Source of the DNA: Leptospira sp. WS58.C1
GTDB lineage: Bacteria; Spirochaetota; Leptospiria; Leptospirales; Leptospiraceae
Length of the DNA stretch: 64,000 nt
Direction of reading: 5' to 3'
Assembly: GCF_040833995.1 (NCBI RefSeq)
Contig: NZ_CP162137.1
Coordinates: forward strand, 2,156,501 to 2,220,500
In this document: piece after piece, positions 46,530 through 53,982 of the stretch
Position numbering within the stretch: the first letter of the stretch is position 1
Layout of the letters: every line of letters starts with the position of its first letter
Notes under the pieces: generated by a model
What the model saw: only the letters and a program-made list of their open reading frames with translations
Databases searched by the model: none
What the model was told of the DNA's origin: nothing
Made by a program: the position numbers and the translations under genes

Positions 46530-47908
46530 ACTTCTCCAGTTTCCTTATTAGAAAGGAATTCCTTTAGCTGACGGATACTCATCTTCTCGTTGTATTTCTT
46601 TTCTACAAGCTGGAAGAGGGTATCGTCTATCTTTTTTGCTAAAAAATTGTCCCGGTAAGTTTCCAGAAGTTTACCTTTTTCCAATTCTTTTTTAAAATCG
46701 GCGTCAGGCATACCATATCTTGAGGCAAGGGTTGAGATTTCCCGATCAAAATCCTCGTCCGTCAAAACGATATTTTCCGCAGAAGCGAGTTTCTGTCTGG
46801 AGAAATACCCTTTCAGTCTGTTCTCCGCTATGGTTTTGAAGGAATCCCTTACTTCTTCTACGGGTTTTCCTACCATTTCCGCGTATTTTTCGATACTCGG
46901 GATCTGTTCTTTTGGAATTCTGGCCTGACCTCTTCCTAAAACATCCTGCATCATATTTTGGTAAACATGCTCGGATTCTTCGGTAAGATATGACTCAGGG
47001 AATACGAACTTGGAATCCGCAACCAATTCCTTGTAGATGTCTTCCATCTTCTTGGATTTGACCGCTTCCGTATAATTTTTTTGTAGATCTGCTTTGATCT
47101 TATCTTTCAAAGCTTGTAAAGAAGAAGACCCATCGTATTCGCTAGCAAGATCGTCATCCAATTCAGGAAGTACTTCTTTGTAGATCGCCTTTAAGGTCAT
47201 GGCGAATTCCATCTTCTTTCCGGCCAAATCTTCTCTCGGATAATCGTTCGGATAAGTATAGAAGAAGTTCTTCGTTTCTCCGGTCTTAATCCCATACAGG
47301 TTATCGTCAAACCCGGGAAGATTATTCGGTTCTCCTAATTTATAATCGCTTGAACCGTTTTTAGCGTTTTTCGGTTCCTGCCCTTCTTCCTTCACTTCGA
47401 ATTCCATGTCTACGATATCGCCGCTCTCGGCTCCTTCGCCCGGTTCTCTCAGGAGTTTTCTGGCAAGTTGTTTACGGACCAACTGAAGTTCCTCGTTGAT
47501 ATCCTCGTCGGTCACTTGCACTTCAGGAAGTTTGATCTTGATCTTTTTGTATTTCCCTAGGGAAACTTCCGGATCGGTATCGTAAACGGCAGTTGCCACT
47601 AAACTTTTTTCGGGAACATAGTCCTCGACCGTAAATTTAGGGAAACGGACCATCTTGTGTTCCAGTTTCCCGGAAAGTTCACTGACAGTTTCTAATAATA
47701 GAAGATTGATTGCGTCGTTTGCTACCGAGTCTCCGAGATGGCGTTTTACCATTTCGATCGGCGCTTTGCCGGGACGGAAGCCCGGGATCTTGAGATCCTT
47801 TTGTTTTTCTTTATACGTCTTTTCGAACGCTTTTTCGAGATCGTTCTTATCAAAGGTTAACTTAAGGTCTACGGATGCGTTTTGATTTTTCTTTGTCTTG
47901 AATTCCAT
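46520..47908 (-). CDS. tig: Trigger factor
   Basis: Ribosome-bound chaperone. 462 residues in three parts: the ribosome-binding domain has [14 protein letters not shown] (the GFRxGKxP signature, about 40-50); the FKBP-like prolyl isomerase domain (about 155-240) has [20 protein letters not shown] and [10 protein letters not shown]; the long helical C-terminal domain forms the cradle. The first gene of the tig-clpP-clpX unit and transcribed from near the tRNA-Gly side. It runs past the clpP start by ten bases. Confidence 0.96.
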   Translation of the reverse strand: MEFKTKKNQNASVDLKLTFDKNDLEKAFEKTYKEKQKDLKIPGFRPGKAPIEMVKRHLGDSVANDAINLLLLETVSELSGKLEHKMVRFPKFTVEDYVPEKSLVATAVYDTDPEVSLGKYKKIKIKLPEVQVTDEDINEELQLVRKQLARKLLREPGEGAESGDIVDMEFEVKEEGQEPKNAKNGSSDYKLGEPNNLPGFDDNLYGIKTGETKNFFYTYPNDYPREDLAGKKMEFAMTLKAIYKEVLPELDDDLASEYDGSSSLQALKDKIKADLQKNYTEAVKSKKMEDIYKELVADSKFVFPESYLTEESEHVYQNMMQDVLGRGQARIPKEQIPSIEKYAEMVGKPVEEVRDSFKTIAENRLKGYFSRQKLASAENIVLTDEDFDREISTLASRYGMPDADFKKELEKGKLLETYRDNFLAKKIDDTLFQLVEKKYNEKMSIRQLKEFLSNKETGEVWQ

Positions 47909-47942
47909 GGTCTCAGAAGACAGAAGGTGGAGGACTTCTGTA

Positions 47943-48015
<73 letters not shown>

Positions 48016-48155
48016 TTGGTTGGTAGAACCATGATTTCTCTCTCAGGGCCTATGTAAATCGGTTTTTGACCGGAAACGTATAGTCCGTCCTAAAACCTAG
48101 GTTATCGATCAACACCTAGTCGCGGGCTTCAAGAGCTTGGATTTTGGGAAAGCTC

Positions 48156-48767
48156 TCACGATTTTGGAGCCTTGAGATCCTCAGGAGAATTCAGATTGAT
48201 AAAGGAAGATTTTTCCGCCTCCGGAATATCCAAAAGACTAGGATTTCCTCTTTGGATTAAAATTTGAGGAGAAAAAGAATTTAAGGCTCCTTTTTCGAAT
48301 TCTTGGAATAAAAACCCCAGATACTCGGAAGAGTAAAGACCGCATAACGGTTCAATTCCTTCTTCGGTTTGATAAAAAACTCCTGCGCCTAAGCTCCCTT
48401 TTTTTGTACAAAGTCTCGCTAAGGTTTTGATCCTCATATAAGGAAGATCCACCGCCAAAACCAAAAAGTGCCGGATATTAGGATCGTTCCTGAAAGGAAG
48501 AAAAGAACTGAAAATCCCCTGGAGAGGACCTTCTAGATCCGGGATGGAGTCTGACACCAAAAAATTGTTTTCTATATGTTTGGAATATTCTTCCCTTTGA
48601 TCCTCCCGAATGGAAACCCGAACGGACTTACATAAGAACTTTAATTTTTTATAAGATTCTAAAAGAAAAAATTTCTGGCTTTTTAAGGATAAGAAGGATT
48701 TATCCCTTCCCATCCTTGAACTTTTCCCACCCGCAAGTACAATCCCTATAGAATCAATGGCTCTCAT
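48156..48767 (-). CDS. mobA: Molybdenum cofactor guanylyltransferase MobA
   Basis: Attaches GMP to molybdopterin, giving the MGD cofactor. The nucleotide-binding motif is VLAGGKSSRMGRDKSFL at the N-terminus; the metal Asp is in LAVDLPYM, and the middle has LEGPLQGIFSSF. 203 residues, normal size. It overlaps moaE by 14 bases, so it is the last gene of the moaA-moaD-moaE-mobA operon. The MGD it makes is what DMSO-reductase-family enzymes such as the one at 54-56 kb need. Confidence 0.9.
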   Translation of the reverse strand: MRAIDSIGIVLAGGKSSRMGRDKSFLSLKSQKFFLLESYKKLKFLCKSVRVSIREDQREEYSKHIENNFLVSDSIPDLEGPLQGIFSSFLPFRNDPNIRHFLVLAVDLPYMRIKTLARLCTKKGSLGAGVFYQTEEGIEPLCGLYSSEYLGFLFQEFEKGALNSFSPQILIQRGNPSLLDIPEAEKSSFINLNSPEDLKAPKS

Positions 48768-49200
48768 GTACGCAGCCCTTCGACCACTCGGAAGAACCGT
48801 CTAAATAAAATTCCCTCTTCCAGATCGGAACCTCGTGTTTTACCCGATCAATAATATAACGATTGGATTCGTAAGCCTCCGCTCTATGTATGGAACCGGT
48901 TTCTACGATCACAGCAATCTCGGAAATTTCCAGTTTTCCAACCCGATGAATGCAGTTCGCATGAAGAAGATCCCATTTTTTGCGAGCGTCTTCCAAAATA
49001 CCACGGATCATCTCGTCCGCCATAGGTGTATACGCTTCGTATTCTAGATGAGTGACCTTCTTACCTTCGTTTAGATTTCGAACGATCCCTGAAAATAGGA
49101 CAAAACCGCCCATTTCAGGGATATCCGGCGCTTGAGAAGAAACAAAAATAGGAGAAGAAGAAATATGGGAATACGTTTCTAAAACGGACATATCAACCAC
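48754..49200 (-). CDS. moaE: Molybdopterin synthase large subunit MoaE
   Basis: Catalytic subunit of molybdopterin synthase, which inserts two sulfurs into precursor Z. 148 residues; VLFSGIVRNLNEGKKVTHLEYEAYTPMA, HRVGKLEISEIAVIV and KHEVPIWKREFYLDGS contain the conserved Arg and Lys residues. Overlaps moaD by eight bases and mobA by 14, so translation is coupled. Cytoplasmic, acts with MoaD. Confidence 0.93.
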   Translation of the reverse strand: MVDMSVLETYSHISSSPIFVSSQAPDIPEMGGFVLFSGIVRNLNEGKKVTHLEYEAYTPMADEMIRGILEDARKKWDLLHANCIHRVGKLEISEIAVIVETGSIHRAEAYESNRYIIDRVKHEVPIWKREFYLDGSSEWSKGCVHESH

Positions 49201-49435
49201 CGCTGGAAGGAGGAAGCACCGCGACTATCGAACCTTCCCTCAGAATAAAATCGTCGCCTACGATAGACTGGTTCACTGCAAACCTACTGACTTTTAAGAT
49301 GGATTCGGAACCCGGGTTTGTATGAGTAAGAATTTTACGAAGATGATAAATAGAATCTCCTTCGGAGACCTCGATTTTTTTTAGATCGGGAAAATGATCT
49401 TTGACTGCGGCAAAAAATAAAAGCTGAATATCCAT
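49193..49435 (-). CDS. moaD: Molybdopterin synthase small subunit MoaD
   Basis: Sulfur carrier of 80 residues with a ubiquitin-like fold that ends in the functional Gly-Gly (LPPSSGG). The C-terminus is adenylated by MoeB and becomes a thiocarboxylate. FAAVKDHF and FAVNQSIVGDDFILREGSIVAVLPP are typical. It starts one base after moaA ends and overlaps moaE. The activating MoeB-like gene is divergent, 1 kb away. Confidence 0.93.
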   Translation of the reverse strand: MDIQLLFFAAVKDHFPDLKKIEVSEGDSIYHLRKILTHTNPGSESILKVSRFAVNQSIVGDDFILREGSIVAVLPPSSGG

Positions 49436-49436
49436 C

Positions 49437-50390
49437 TTATCCGCCTATATATTTCATAGAAAGTTCGCTTCCGGTAAACTCGTTTTTTTTGGTTTTCATC
49501 GCAAGATGTAAAGAATGTTCTAACTCAGACTCGTTTTCCGAAACCGGGAAAGATCGAAAGTCGCTTAAACATCCGTAAATTTTCCCCAAATGATCCATCC
49601 TAAGGCGATTACATCCGTCACAAAACGGTTCCGTATGATTTGCGATAATCCCAAATCTGAAATTTTCGGCAGTGCGATAATATTTTGCCGTAGAATCGAT
49701 CGGAGTGACTTCCGGTCCAAAATCGAATTCTTGAGAAAGCTCCTCCTTTATCTTTGCCGCGGAGAAAAACAACTCGGAATGTTTTGCCCGTAGAGGTCCC
49801 ATCTTCATGAGTTCCAAATACCGGATCGGAAGATTTCTTTCTCCCGCCCAACGAAGAAGAGGACGGATCTGGTCTTCATTATAACCTTTTAATACGGTGC
49901 AGTTCAGTTTTACTTCCAGTCCTTCCTGGATCGCTTCTTCGATCCTGTTTATTAAACGAATTACTGGAAGATTTTTGCCTGAGATCAAAGAGAATGATTC
50001 CTGAGAGAGGGAATCTATGGAGAAATTCATTCTATCCAAACCCGCAAGTTTTAGATCCTGGATAAGGCCGTCTCTAAAAAATCCATTGGAAGTAAGTGCA
50101 ATATTCGGGATCTTCTCCTCTTTTGCGATTTGTACAAGTTTGGGAAGATCTTTATGTAGAGTCGGCTCTCCTCCTGTCAAATGGATCTCTTTGAGTAAAA
50201 TTTTACGGGAAAGAAGAAGTATGTTTTTGCGAAGAAGTTCCGCGCTTAAGAAAGAACCGTTTGCGCCTTCTCCATTCAAAGCGGTGCCAGGAGCACAATA
50301 CACACAGCCGAAACCGCAAGAGGATGTAACACTCACTCTAAGCACTTCGAATTTTCGACCATAAGCGTCCACGATGTCCAAGCTTAACAT
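49437..50390 (-). CDS. moaA: GTP 3',8-cyclase MoaA
   Basis: Radical-SAM enzyme that starts molybdopterin synthesis from GTP. The first iron-sulfur site is CGFGCVYC (CxxxCxxC), followed by LTGGEPTLHKDL. The second cluster is in CDGCNRLR with a third Cys at IYGCL. The C-terminus ends in Gly-Gly (YIGG), which in other MoaA proteins enters the active site. 317 residues, usual length. First gene of the Moco operon; the partner MoaC is not in the window. Confidence 0.95.
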   Translation of the reverse strand: MLSLDIVDAYGRKFEVLRVSVTSSCGFGCVYCAPGTALNGEGANGSFLSAELLRKNILLLSRKILLKEIHLTGGEPTLHKDLPKLVQIAKEEKIPNIALTSNGFFRDGLIQDLKLAGLDRMNFSIDSLSQESFSLISGKNLPVIRLINRIEEAIQEGLEVKLNCTVLKGYNEDQIRPLLRWAGERNLPIRYLELMKMGPLRAKHSELFFSAAKIKEELSQEFDFGPEVTPIDSTAKYYRTAENFRFGIIANHTEPFCDGCNRLRMDHLGKIYGCLSDFRSFPVSENESELEHSLHLAMKTKKNEFTGSELSMKYIGG

Positions 50391-50460
50391 ACCCGGACAC
50401 TTCTGAAAGCCAATTAAAAAGTCTTGTCGGACATGCGAAAATATACGATCCTTTCCTGAG

Positions 50461-51519
50461 ATGAGTCCGGAACAGAAGAAGTATTTTTCCAGACAAACAA
50501 AACTGCCTTTTTTAGGCGAGTCCGGTCAGAAGCAGCTACTCCAAAAATCGGCGCTGGTGATCGGTCTCGGAGGTTTAGGTTCCCCTGCTTCCTTACATCT
50601 AGCGACGGCAGGAGTGGGAAGGCTTGGCCTTTGGGATTTCGATTCGGTAGAGTTGAGTAATCTTCATAGGCAGACCGCTTTTACACTTTCCGATATCGGT
50701 AGAAAAAAAACGGAAGTCACAGAAGAATATATCCAAGCAAGAGTTCCAGGCGTTCAATTAGAAACATTCACTGAAATATTTTCGGAAAAGATCGATCCGA
50801 GTATATTCAAAAATTGGGATATTATTTTAGATTGTACGGACCAGATCCAAGCGAAATATACGATCAATCGGTTCTGTATCCAAACGCATAAACCATTAGT
50901 CACGGCCTCCGTTTTTAGGACTAGCGCCCAGATCGCGATTTTCTCGCCTCAAGGAAGGCCTTGTTATAAATGTTTGTATCCGAATTTAGAAGGATCCGAT
51001 CTACTTTCCTGCGAAGACGGCGGAGTTTTAGGAGTACAAACCGCGATTGCAGGCCTATACCAGGCATCTTTTGCTATACAATACTTACTCTTTCCGGAAA
51101 AATCCCCTACACATTCTGCATTTCAATTGGAATGGGAATCTCCCTTACTTTACGAAACCTTTTTAGAAGCGGATCCGAATTGTACCGAATGCGGTTCCGG
51201 CAAAAGGGAAGAAACATTCAAAGTTGAAATCGATCTAAATGATTGGAAAGAATGGAAGAAAGATCCAAGATACATCCTACTAGACGTGAGAGAATTCGAA
51301 GAAAGAAAAGAAATGCCCATAGGAAATTCGGTATTTTCTCCTCTGTCTGAACTTTCTTTGGACGTAGCATTAAGTTTTTCTAAAGAAAAAACCTATATTA
51401 CGATTTGTGAATCAGGCATTCGTTCCAAAAAGGCTGCCAAGATCCTAAAAGATGCAGGACTCACCGCTTATTCTCTGCAAGGTGGAAGAAAAATTTTAGC
51501 CTTAGATGACATCATTTAG
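50461..51519 (+). CDS. moeB: MoeB/ThiF-type adenylyltransferase fused to a rhodanese domain
   Basis: 352 residues. The E1-like domain (about 1-245) has GLGGLGSPASLHLA, DFDSVELSNLHRQ, the zinc cysteines CYKCLYP and CTEC, and a possible catalytic Cys in LLSCEDGG. It would adenylate the Gly-Gly end of MoaD (or ThiS). The rhodanese domain (about 255-350) has LLDVREFEE and TICESGIRSKKAA with an active-site Cys, so it can supply sulfur to the same carrier. This MOCS3-like fusion is known in bacteria and eukaryotes. Divergent from moaA. Confidence 0.88.
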   Translation: MSPEQKKYFSRQTKLPFLGESGQKQLLQKSALVIGLGGLGSPASLHLATAGVGRLGLWDFDSVELSNLHRQTAFTLSDIGRKKTEVTEEYIQARVPGVQLETFTEIFSEKIDPSIFKNWDIILDCTDQIQAKYTINRFCIQTHKPLVTASVFRTSAQIAIFSPQGRPCYKCLYPNLEGSDLLSCEDGGVLGVQTAIAGLYQASFAIQYLLFPEKSPTHSAFQLEWESPLLYETFLEADPNCTECGSGKREETFKVEIDLNDWKEWKKDPRYILLDVREFEERKEMPIGNSVFSPLSELSLDVALSFSKEKTYITICESGIRSKKAAKILKDAGLTAYSLQGGRKILALDDII

Positions 51520-52104
51520 ATAAGGATCGAATTCCATTCTTCTCGCGGTAAACTCTGCGATCTTTTTCCCTACTAATTTTTCGACCAGATGTAAGGACAT
51601 CAAGATCCCCCTGGAAACTCCTCCGGAAGTCAGAATATGCCCATGATCTATAAATTTTTCGTGCACTACCTTTTTGATCTTAGGATATTTTTTGCGTAAG
51701 GTGTCTTGGTCCATCCAATGAGTGGTGACTTCCATTCCATCCAGAATACCTGCCTCCGCTAATAAAAATGCACCAGTGCAGATAGAAGCTAGGATCTTTA
51801 CCTTAGGTTCCATTTCTTTGATCCAACTAAGTAACTTTTTATTATGGATCTCTATTTCTTCCGCTCCGTATCCTCCCGGGATGACTAAAATATCGGGAAT
51901 ACCTGCCTCTTCTAATGTGAGATGAGGAAAAACCGGAAAACGGTTCCTGGCATGTAGGAGTTCCTTCTTCTCGGCAACTATGGAAACTTTGAATAATTTT
52001 TCCTTATTCTCGTTCTCAGTGATGGAAAATACTTCGTACGGACCGGAAAGATCCAAAACTTCCACCTCGTTAAATGCCAAAATATGAACTATAATCTGCT
52101 CCAT
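51502..52104 (-). CDS. DJ-1/PfpI family protein
   Basis: 200 residues with the class I amidotransferase-like fold. The nucleophile elbow is ILASICTGAFLLAEAG; VIPGGYGAEE and GVSRGILMSLHLVEKL are typical of the ThiJ/PfpI branch close to the N-terminal domain of some AraC regulators. There is no HTH domain here, so it is an enzyme or sensor such as an isonitrile-hydratase-like protein. Function unresolved. Its 3' end overlaps the MoeB-like gene's end by 18 bases. Confidence 0.8.
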   Translation of the reverse strand: MEQIIVHILAFNEVEVLDLSGPYEVFSITENENKEKLFKVSIVAEKKELLHARNRFPVFPHLTLEEAGIPDILVIPGGYGAEEIEIHNKKLLSWIKEMEPKVKILASICTGAFLLAEAGILDGMEVTTHWMDQDTLRKKYPKIKKVVHEKFIDHGHILTSGGVSRGILMSLHLVEKLVGKKIAEFTARRMEFDPYLNDVI

Positions 52105-52179
52105 AATTCCTCTTTGTCATATTCTCAACTACAAACGATTTCGAAAATAATTTCCTAAAAAGTACTTGCTTATTCCAAA

Positions 52180-52201
52180 TATATAACCATACGGTTATAT
52201 A
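52180..52201. promoter_or_regulatory. Palindromic operator of the ArsR-family regulator
   Basis: Perfect 9-bp arms TATATAACC and GGTTATATA around ATAC, ending four bases before the ArsR ATG. The size and place fit an ArsR dimer site overlapping the promoter of both divergent genes. No Shine-Dalgarno sequence is seen between it and the ATG. Confidence 0.75.
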
Positions 52202-52205
52202 AAGT

Positions 52206-52589
52206 ATGAGTCATGCACTTAGCTATTCCGATCGATTAGATGCAACTTTTGCGGCCCTCTCAGACCCGACCAGAAGGGCGATCCTGGCACGTTTAGCAAA
52301 TGGAGAGGTTTCCGTTATGGATCTGGCAAAACCGTTTTCCATGAGCCAACCTGCAATTTCCAAACATCTCAAGGTTTTGGAAAGGGCGGGACTCATTTCC
52401 GGGATCAAGGATGCTCAAAAAAGATTACGCAAATTAGAGGCCAGACCTTTGGAAGAGGCTACCGAATGGTTGGAAAATTATAAAAAATTCTGGGAAGGAA
52501 GATTCAACCAATTGGATTCACTGATAGAAGAATTAAAACTTTCTAAACAAACTTCCCCTAAACGTAAAAATAAAAGGAGAATAGAATGA
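52206..52589 (+). CDS. ArsR-family transcriptional regulator
   Basis: 127 residues. Winged HTH: LSDPTRRAILARLANGEVSVMDLAKPFSMSQPAISKHLKVLERAGLI, split here by function into the recognition helix SQPAISKHLKVL. The usual metal-binding ELCVCDL cysteines are absent, so it is of the SRPBCC-linked group and not an arsenic sensor. It should repress its own operon through the palindrome just upstream. The stop overlaps the next ATG (ATGA). Confidence 0.93.
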   Translation: MSHALSYSDRLDATFAALSDPTRRAILARLANGEVSVMDLAKPFSMSQPAISKHLKVLERAGLISGIKDAQKRLRKLEARPLEEATEWLENYKKFWEGRFNQLDSLIEELKLSKQTSPKRKNKRRIE

Positions 52590-53089
52590 GCTTTATTGGA
52601 ACCTTAAAGGTAGAAGCCAAAGGAGACAGGGAAATCGTAATGACCCGGGAGTTTGATGCCGGGAAAGATCTTGTATTTGACTGTTTTACAAAACCTGAAT
52701 TGATCAAACGCTGGTTATACGGTCCGGACGGCTGGAGCTTAGATATATGCGAAGTGGATTTGAAAGTTGGCGGAAAATACAGATACGTATGGAAATATCT
52801 AAAAGACGGATCGACTATGGGAGCAGGTGGAACGTATAAGGAAATTTCCGAACCGGACAAGCTAATTCATACCGAACGTTTTGATGAGCCTTGGTATCCG
52901 GGAGAAGCTTTGCTCACCACAACCTTTGTAGAAACATCCGGAAGAACGTTTGTTACGATCAATGTTCTATACGAAACCAAAGAAGGAAGAGATATTGTGA
53001 TCAAATCCCCGATGGAAGGCGGCGCTGCCCAAAGTTATAATCGCCTGGAAACATTACTCAATACTCTTACATTAGAAGGAAAAAAATAA
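52586..53089 (+). CDS. SRPBCC (AHSA1-like) protein
   Basis: 167 residues with the hydrophobic-cavity fold seen in activator of Hsp90 homologues: MTREFDAGKDLVFDCFTKPELIKRWL, GWSLDICEVDLKVGGKYRYVW, and LLTTTFVE. These are often paired with an ArsR regulator, as here (4-base overlap). It may bind a hydrophobic ligand and pass the signal to or act with the regulator. Ligand unknown. Confidence 0.9.
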   Translation: MSFIGTLKVEAKGDREIVMTREFDAGKDLVFDCFTKPELIKRWLYGPDGWSLDICEVDLKVGGKYRYVWKYLKDGSTMGAGGTYKEISEPDKLIHTERFDEPWYPGEALLTTTFVETSGRTFVTINVLYETKEGRDIVIKSPMEGGAAQSYNRLETLLNTLTLEGKK

Positions 53090-53090
53090 T

Positions 53091-53486
53091 ATGAATCCAA
53101 AAACAATTTCGATCTTAAAAAGTATTGGAGCCGTTTTTACCGGTATTTTGATCAACGTAATACCTGCTATAACGATCGATGCAGTATTACATGTTACGAA
53201 TTGTTATCCGCCTATGGGAGAAAGAATGTCGGACAGTTTATTCCTTCTAGCGATCTCTTATCGTTTGGCTCTTGCGATCTTGGGGGGATATTTTACCGCT
53301 AAACTTTCTCCTCATAGTCCGATCGGGCATGTGATCGCGCTAGGTGTGATCGGAACGATCGCAAGCACCCTAGGTCATATCCAAATGGGAGACCAGGGAC
53401 CTGCCTGGTATTCGATCGGCCTCATCGTAATTTCGATCCCATTGTCTTGGCTCGGCGGTTTTATCCACTTAAAACGTAGAGGATAA
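53091..53486 (+). CDS. Small four-helix membrane protein
   Basis: 131 residues; membrane segments near 10-30 (IGAVFTGILINVIPAITI), 50-65, 78-95 and 110-127. A loop has CYPPMGERMSD. It starts one base after the SRPBCC gene stop, inside the ArsR operon. No known family recognised. Such small membrane genes are common companions of ArsR-SRPBCC pairs. Confidence 0.7.
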   Translation: MNPKTISILKSIGAVFTGILINVIPAITIDAVLHVTNCYPPMGERMSDSLFLLAISYRLALAILGGYFTAKLSPHSPIGHVIALGVIGTIASTLGHIQMGDQGPAWYSIGLIVISIPLSWLGGFIHLKRRG

Positions 53487-53490
53487 GAAC

Positions 53491-53943
53491 ATGCAAAAGG
53501 TAACCCCATTTTTAATGTTCGACAAGGGATTGGAAGAAGCACTCCAATTCTATTCCGGTATATTCAAAAATATGAAAATAGAAAATCTTACGAAACTTGG
53601 CGGAGGAATGGTTTCCGCCGGTTTTGAGATAGAAGGCCAAAAATTTTTGGCCTTCACCGGAGGTCCTCATTTCCAATTTACCGAGGCATTTTCCATCTAT
53701 ATCAGCGCGGATACTCAGGAAGAAATAGACAATCTATATGAAAAACTTTCGGTAGGCGGCATCAAACAGCCTTGCGGTTGGGTAAAAGATAAATTCGGCC
53801 TATCTTGGCAGATCATTCCGCCGATTTTGGAAAAATATCTATACGATAAAAACCAAACGAAAGCGCAAAATGTTATGCAAGCGATGTTACAAATGTATAA
53901 GATAGATATCTCTAAACTGCAAGAAGCCTACGATAAAAATTAA
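53491..53943 (+). CDS. VOC / PhnB-like protein
   Basis: 150 residues with the vicinal-oxygen-chelate fold of the PhnB/3-demethylubiquinone-methyltransferase-like group. Typical parts are TPFLMFDKGLEEALQFYSGIF, FLAFTGGPHFQF, SIYISADTQEEID and the GWVKDKFGLSWQIIP end. Metal ligands are not obvious, so it may be a binding or resistance protein. It is the last gene of the ArsR operon, four bases after the membrane protein. Confidence 0.88.
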   Translation: MQKVTPFLMFDKGLEEALQFYSGIFKNMKIENLTKLGGGMVSAGFEIEGQKFLAFTGGPHFQFTEAFSIYISADTQEEIDNLYEKLSVGGIKQPCGWVKDKFGLSWQIIPPILEKYLYDKNQTKAQNVMQAMLQMYKIDISKLQEAYDKN

Positions 53944-53949
53944 TTTCAA

Positions 53950-53970
53950 ATCCGCCCTTGATGGGCGGAT
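53950..53970. terminator. Hairpin between convergent operons
   Basis: Perfect 8-bp stem ATCCGCCC/GGGCGGAT with a TTGAT loop, seven bases after the VOC gene and 13 before the oxidoreductase end. The T-run is weak on both strands. Confidence 0.6.
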
Positions 53971-53982
53971 CTAGGACTGGTT

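Noticed and set aside
50391..50460. Possible Moco riboswitch between moaA and moeB
   Set aside because: The interval is only 70 bases, too short for the known Moco RNA motif, and no pairing pattern was seen.
52280..52300. Second TGGCACG-like word as a sigma-54 promoter
   Set aside because: It lies inside the ArsR gene and lacks the TTGC -12 element at the right distance.
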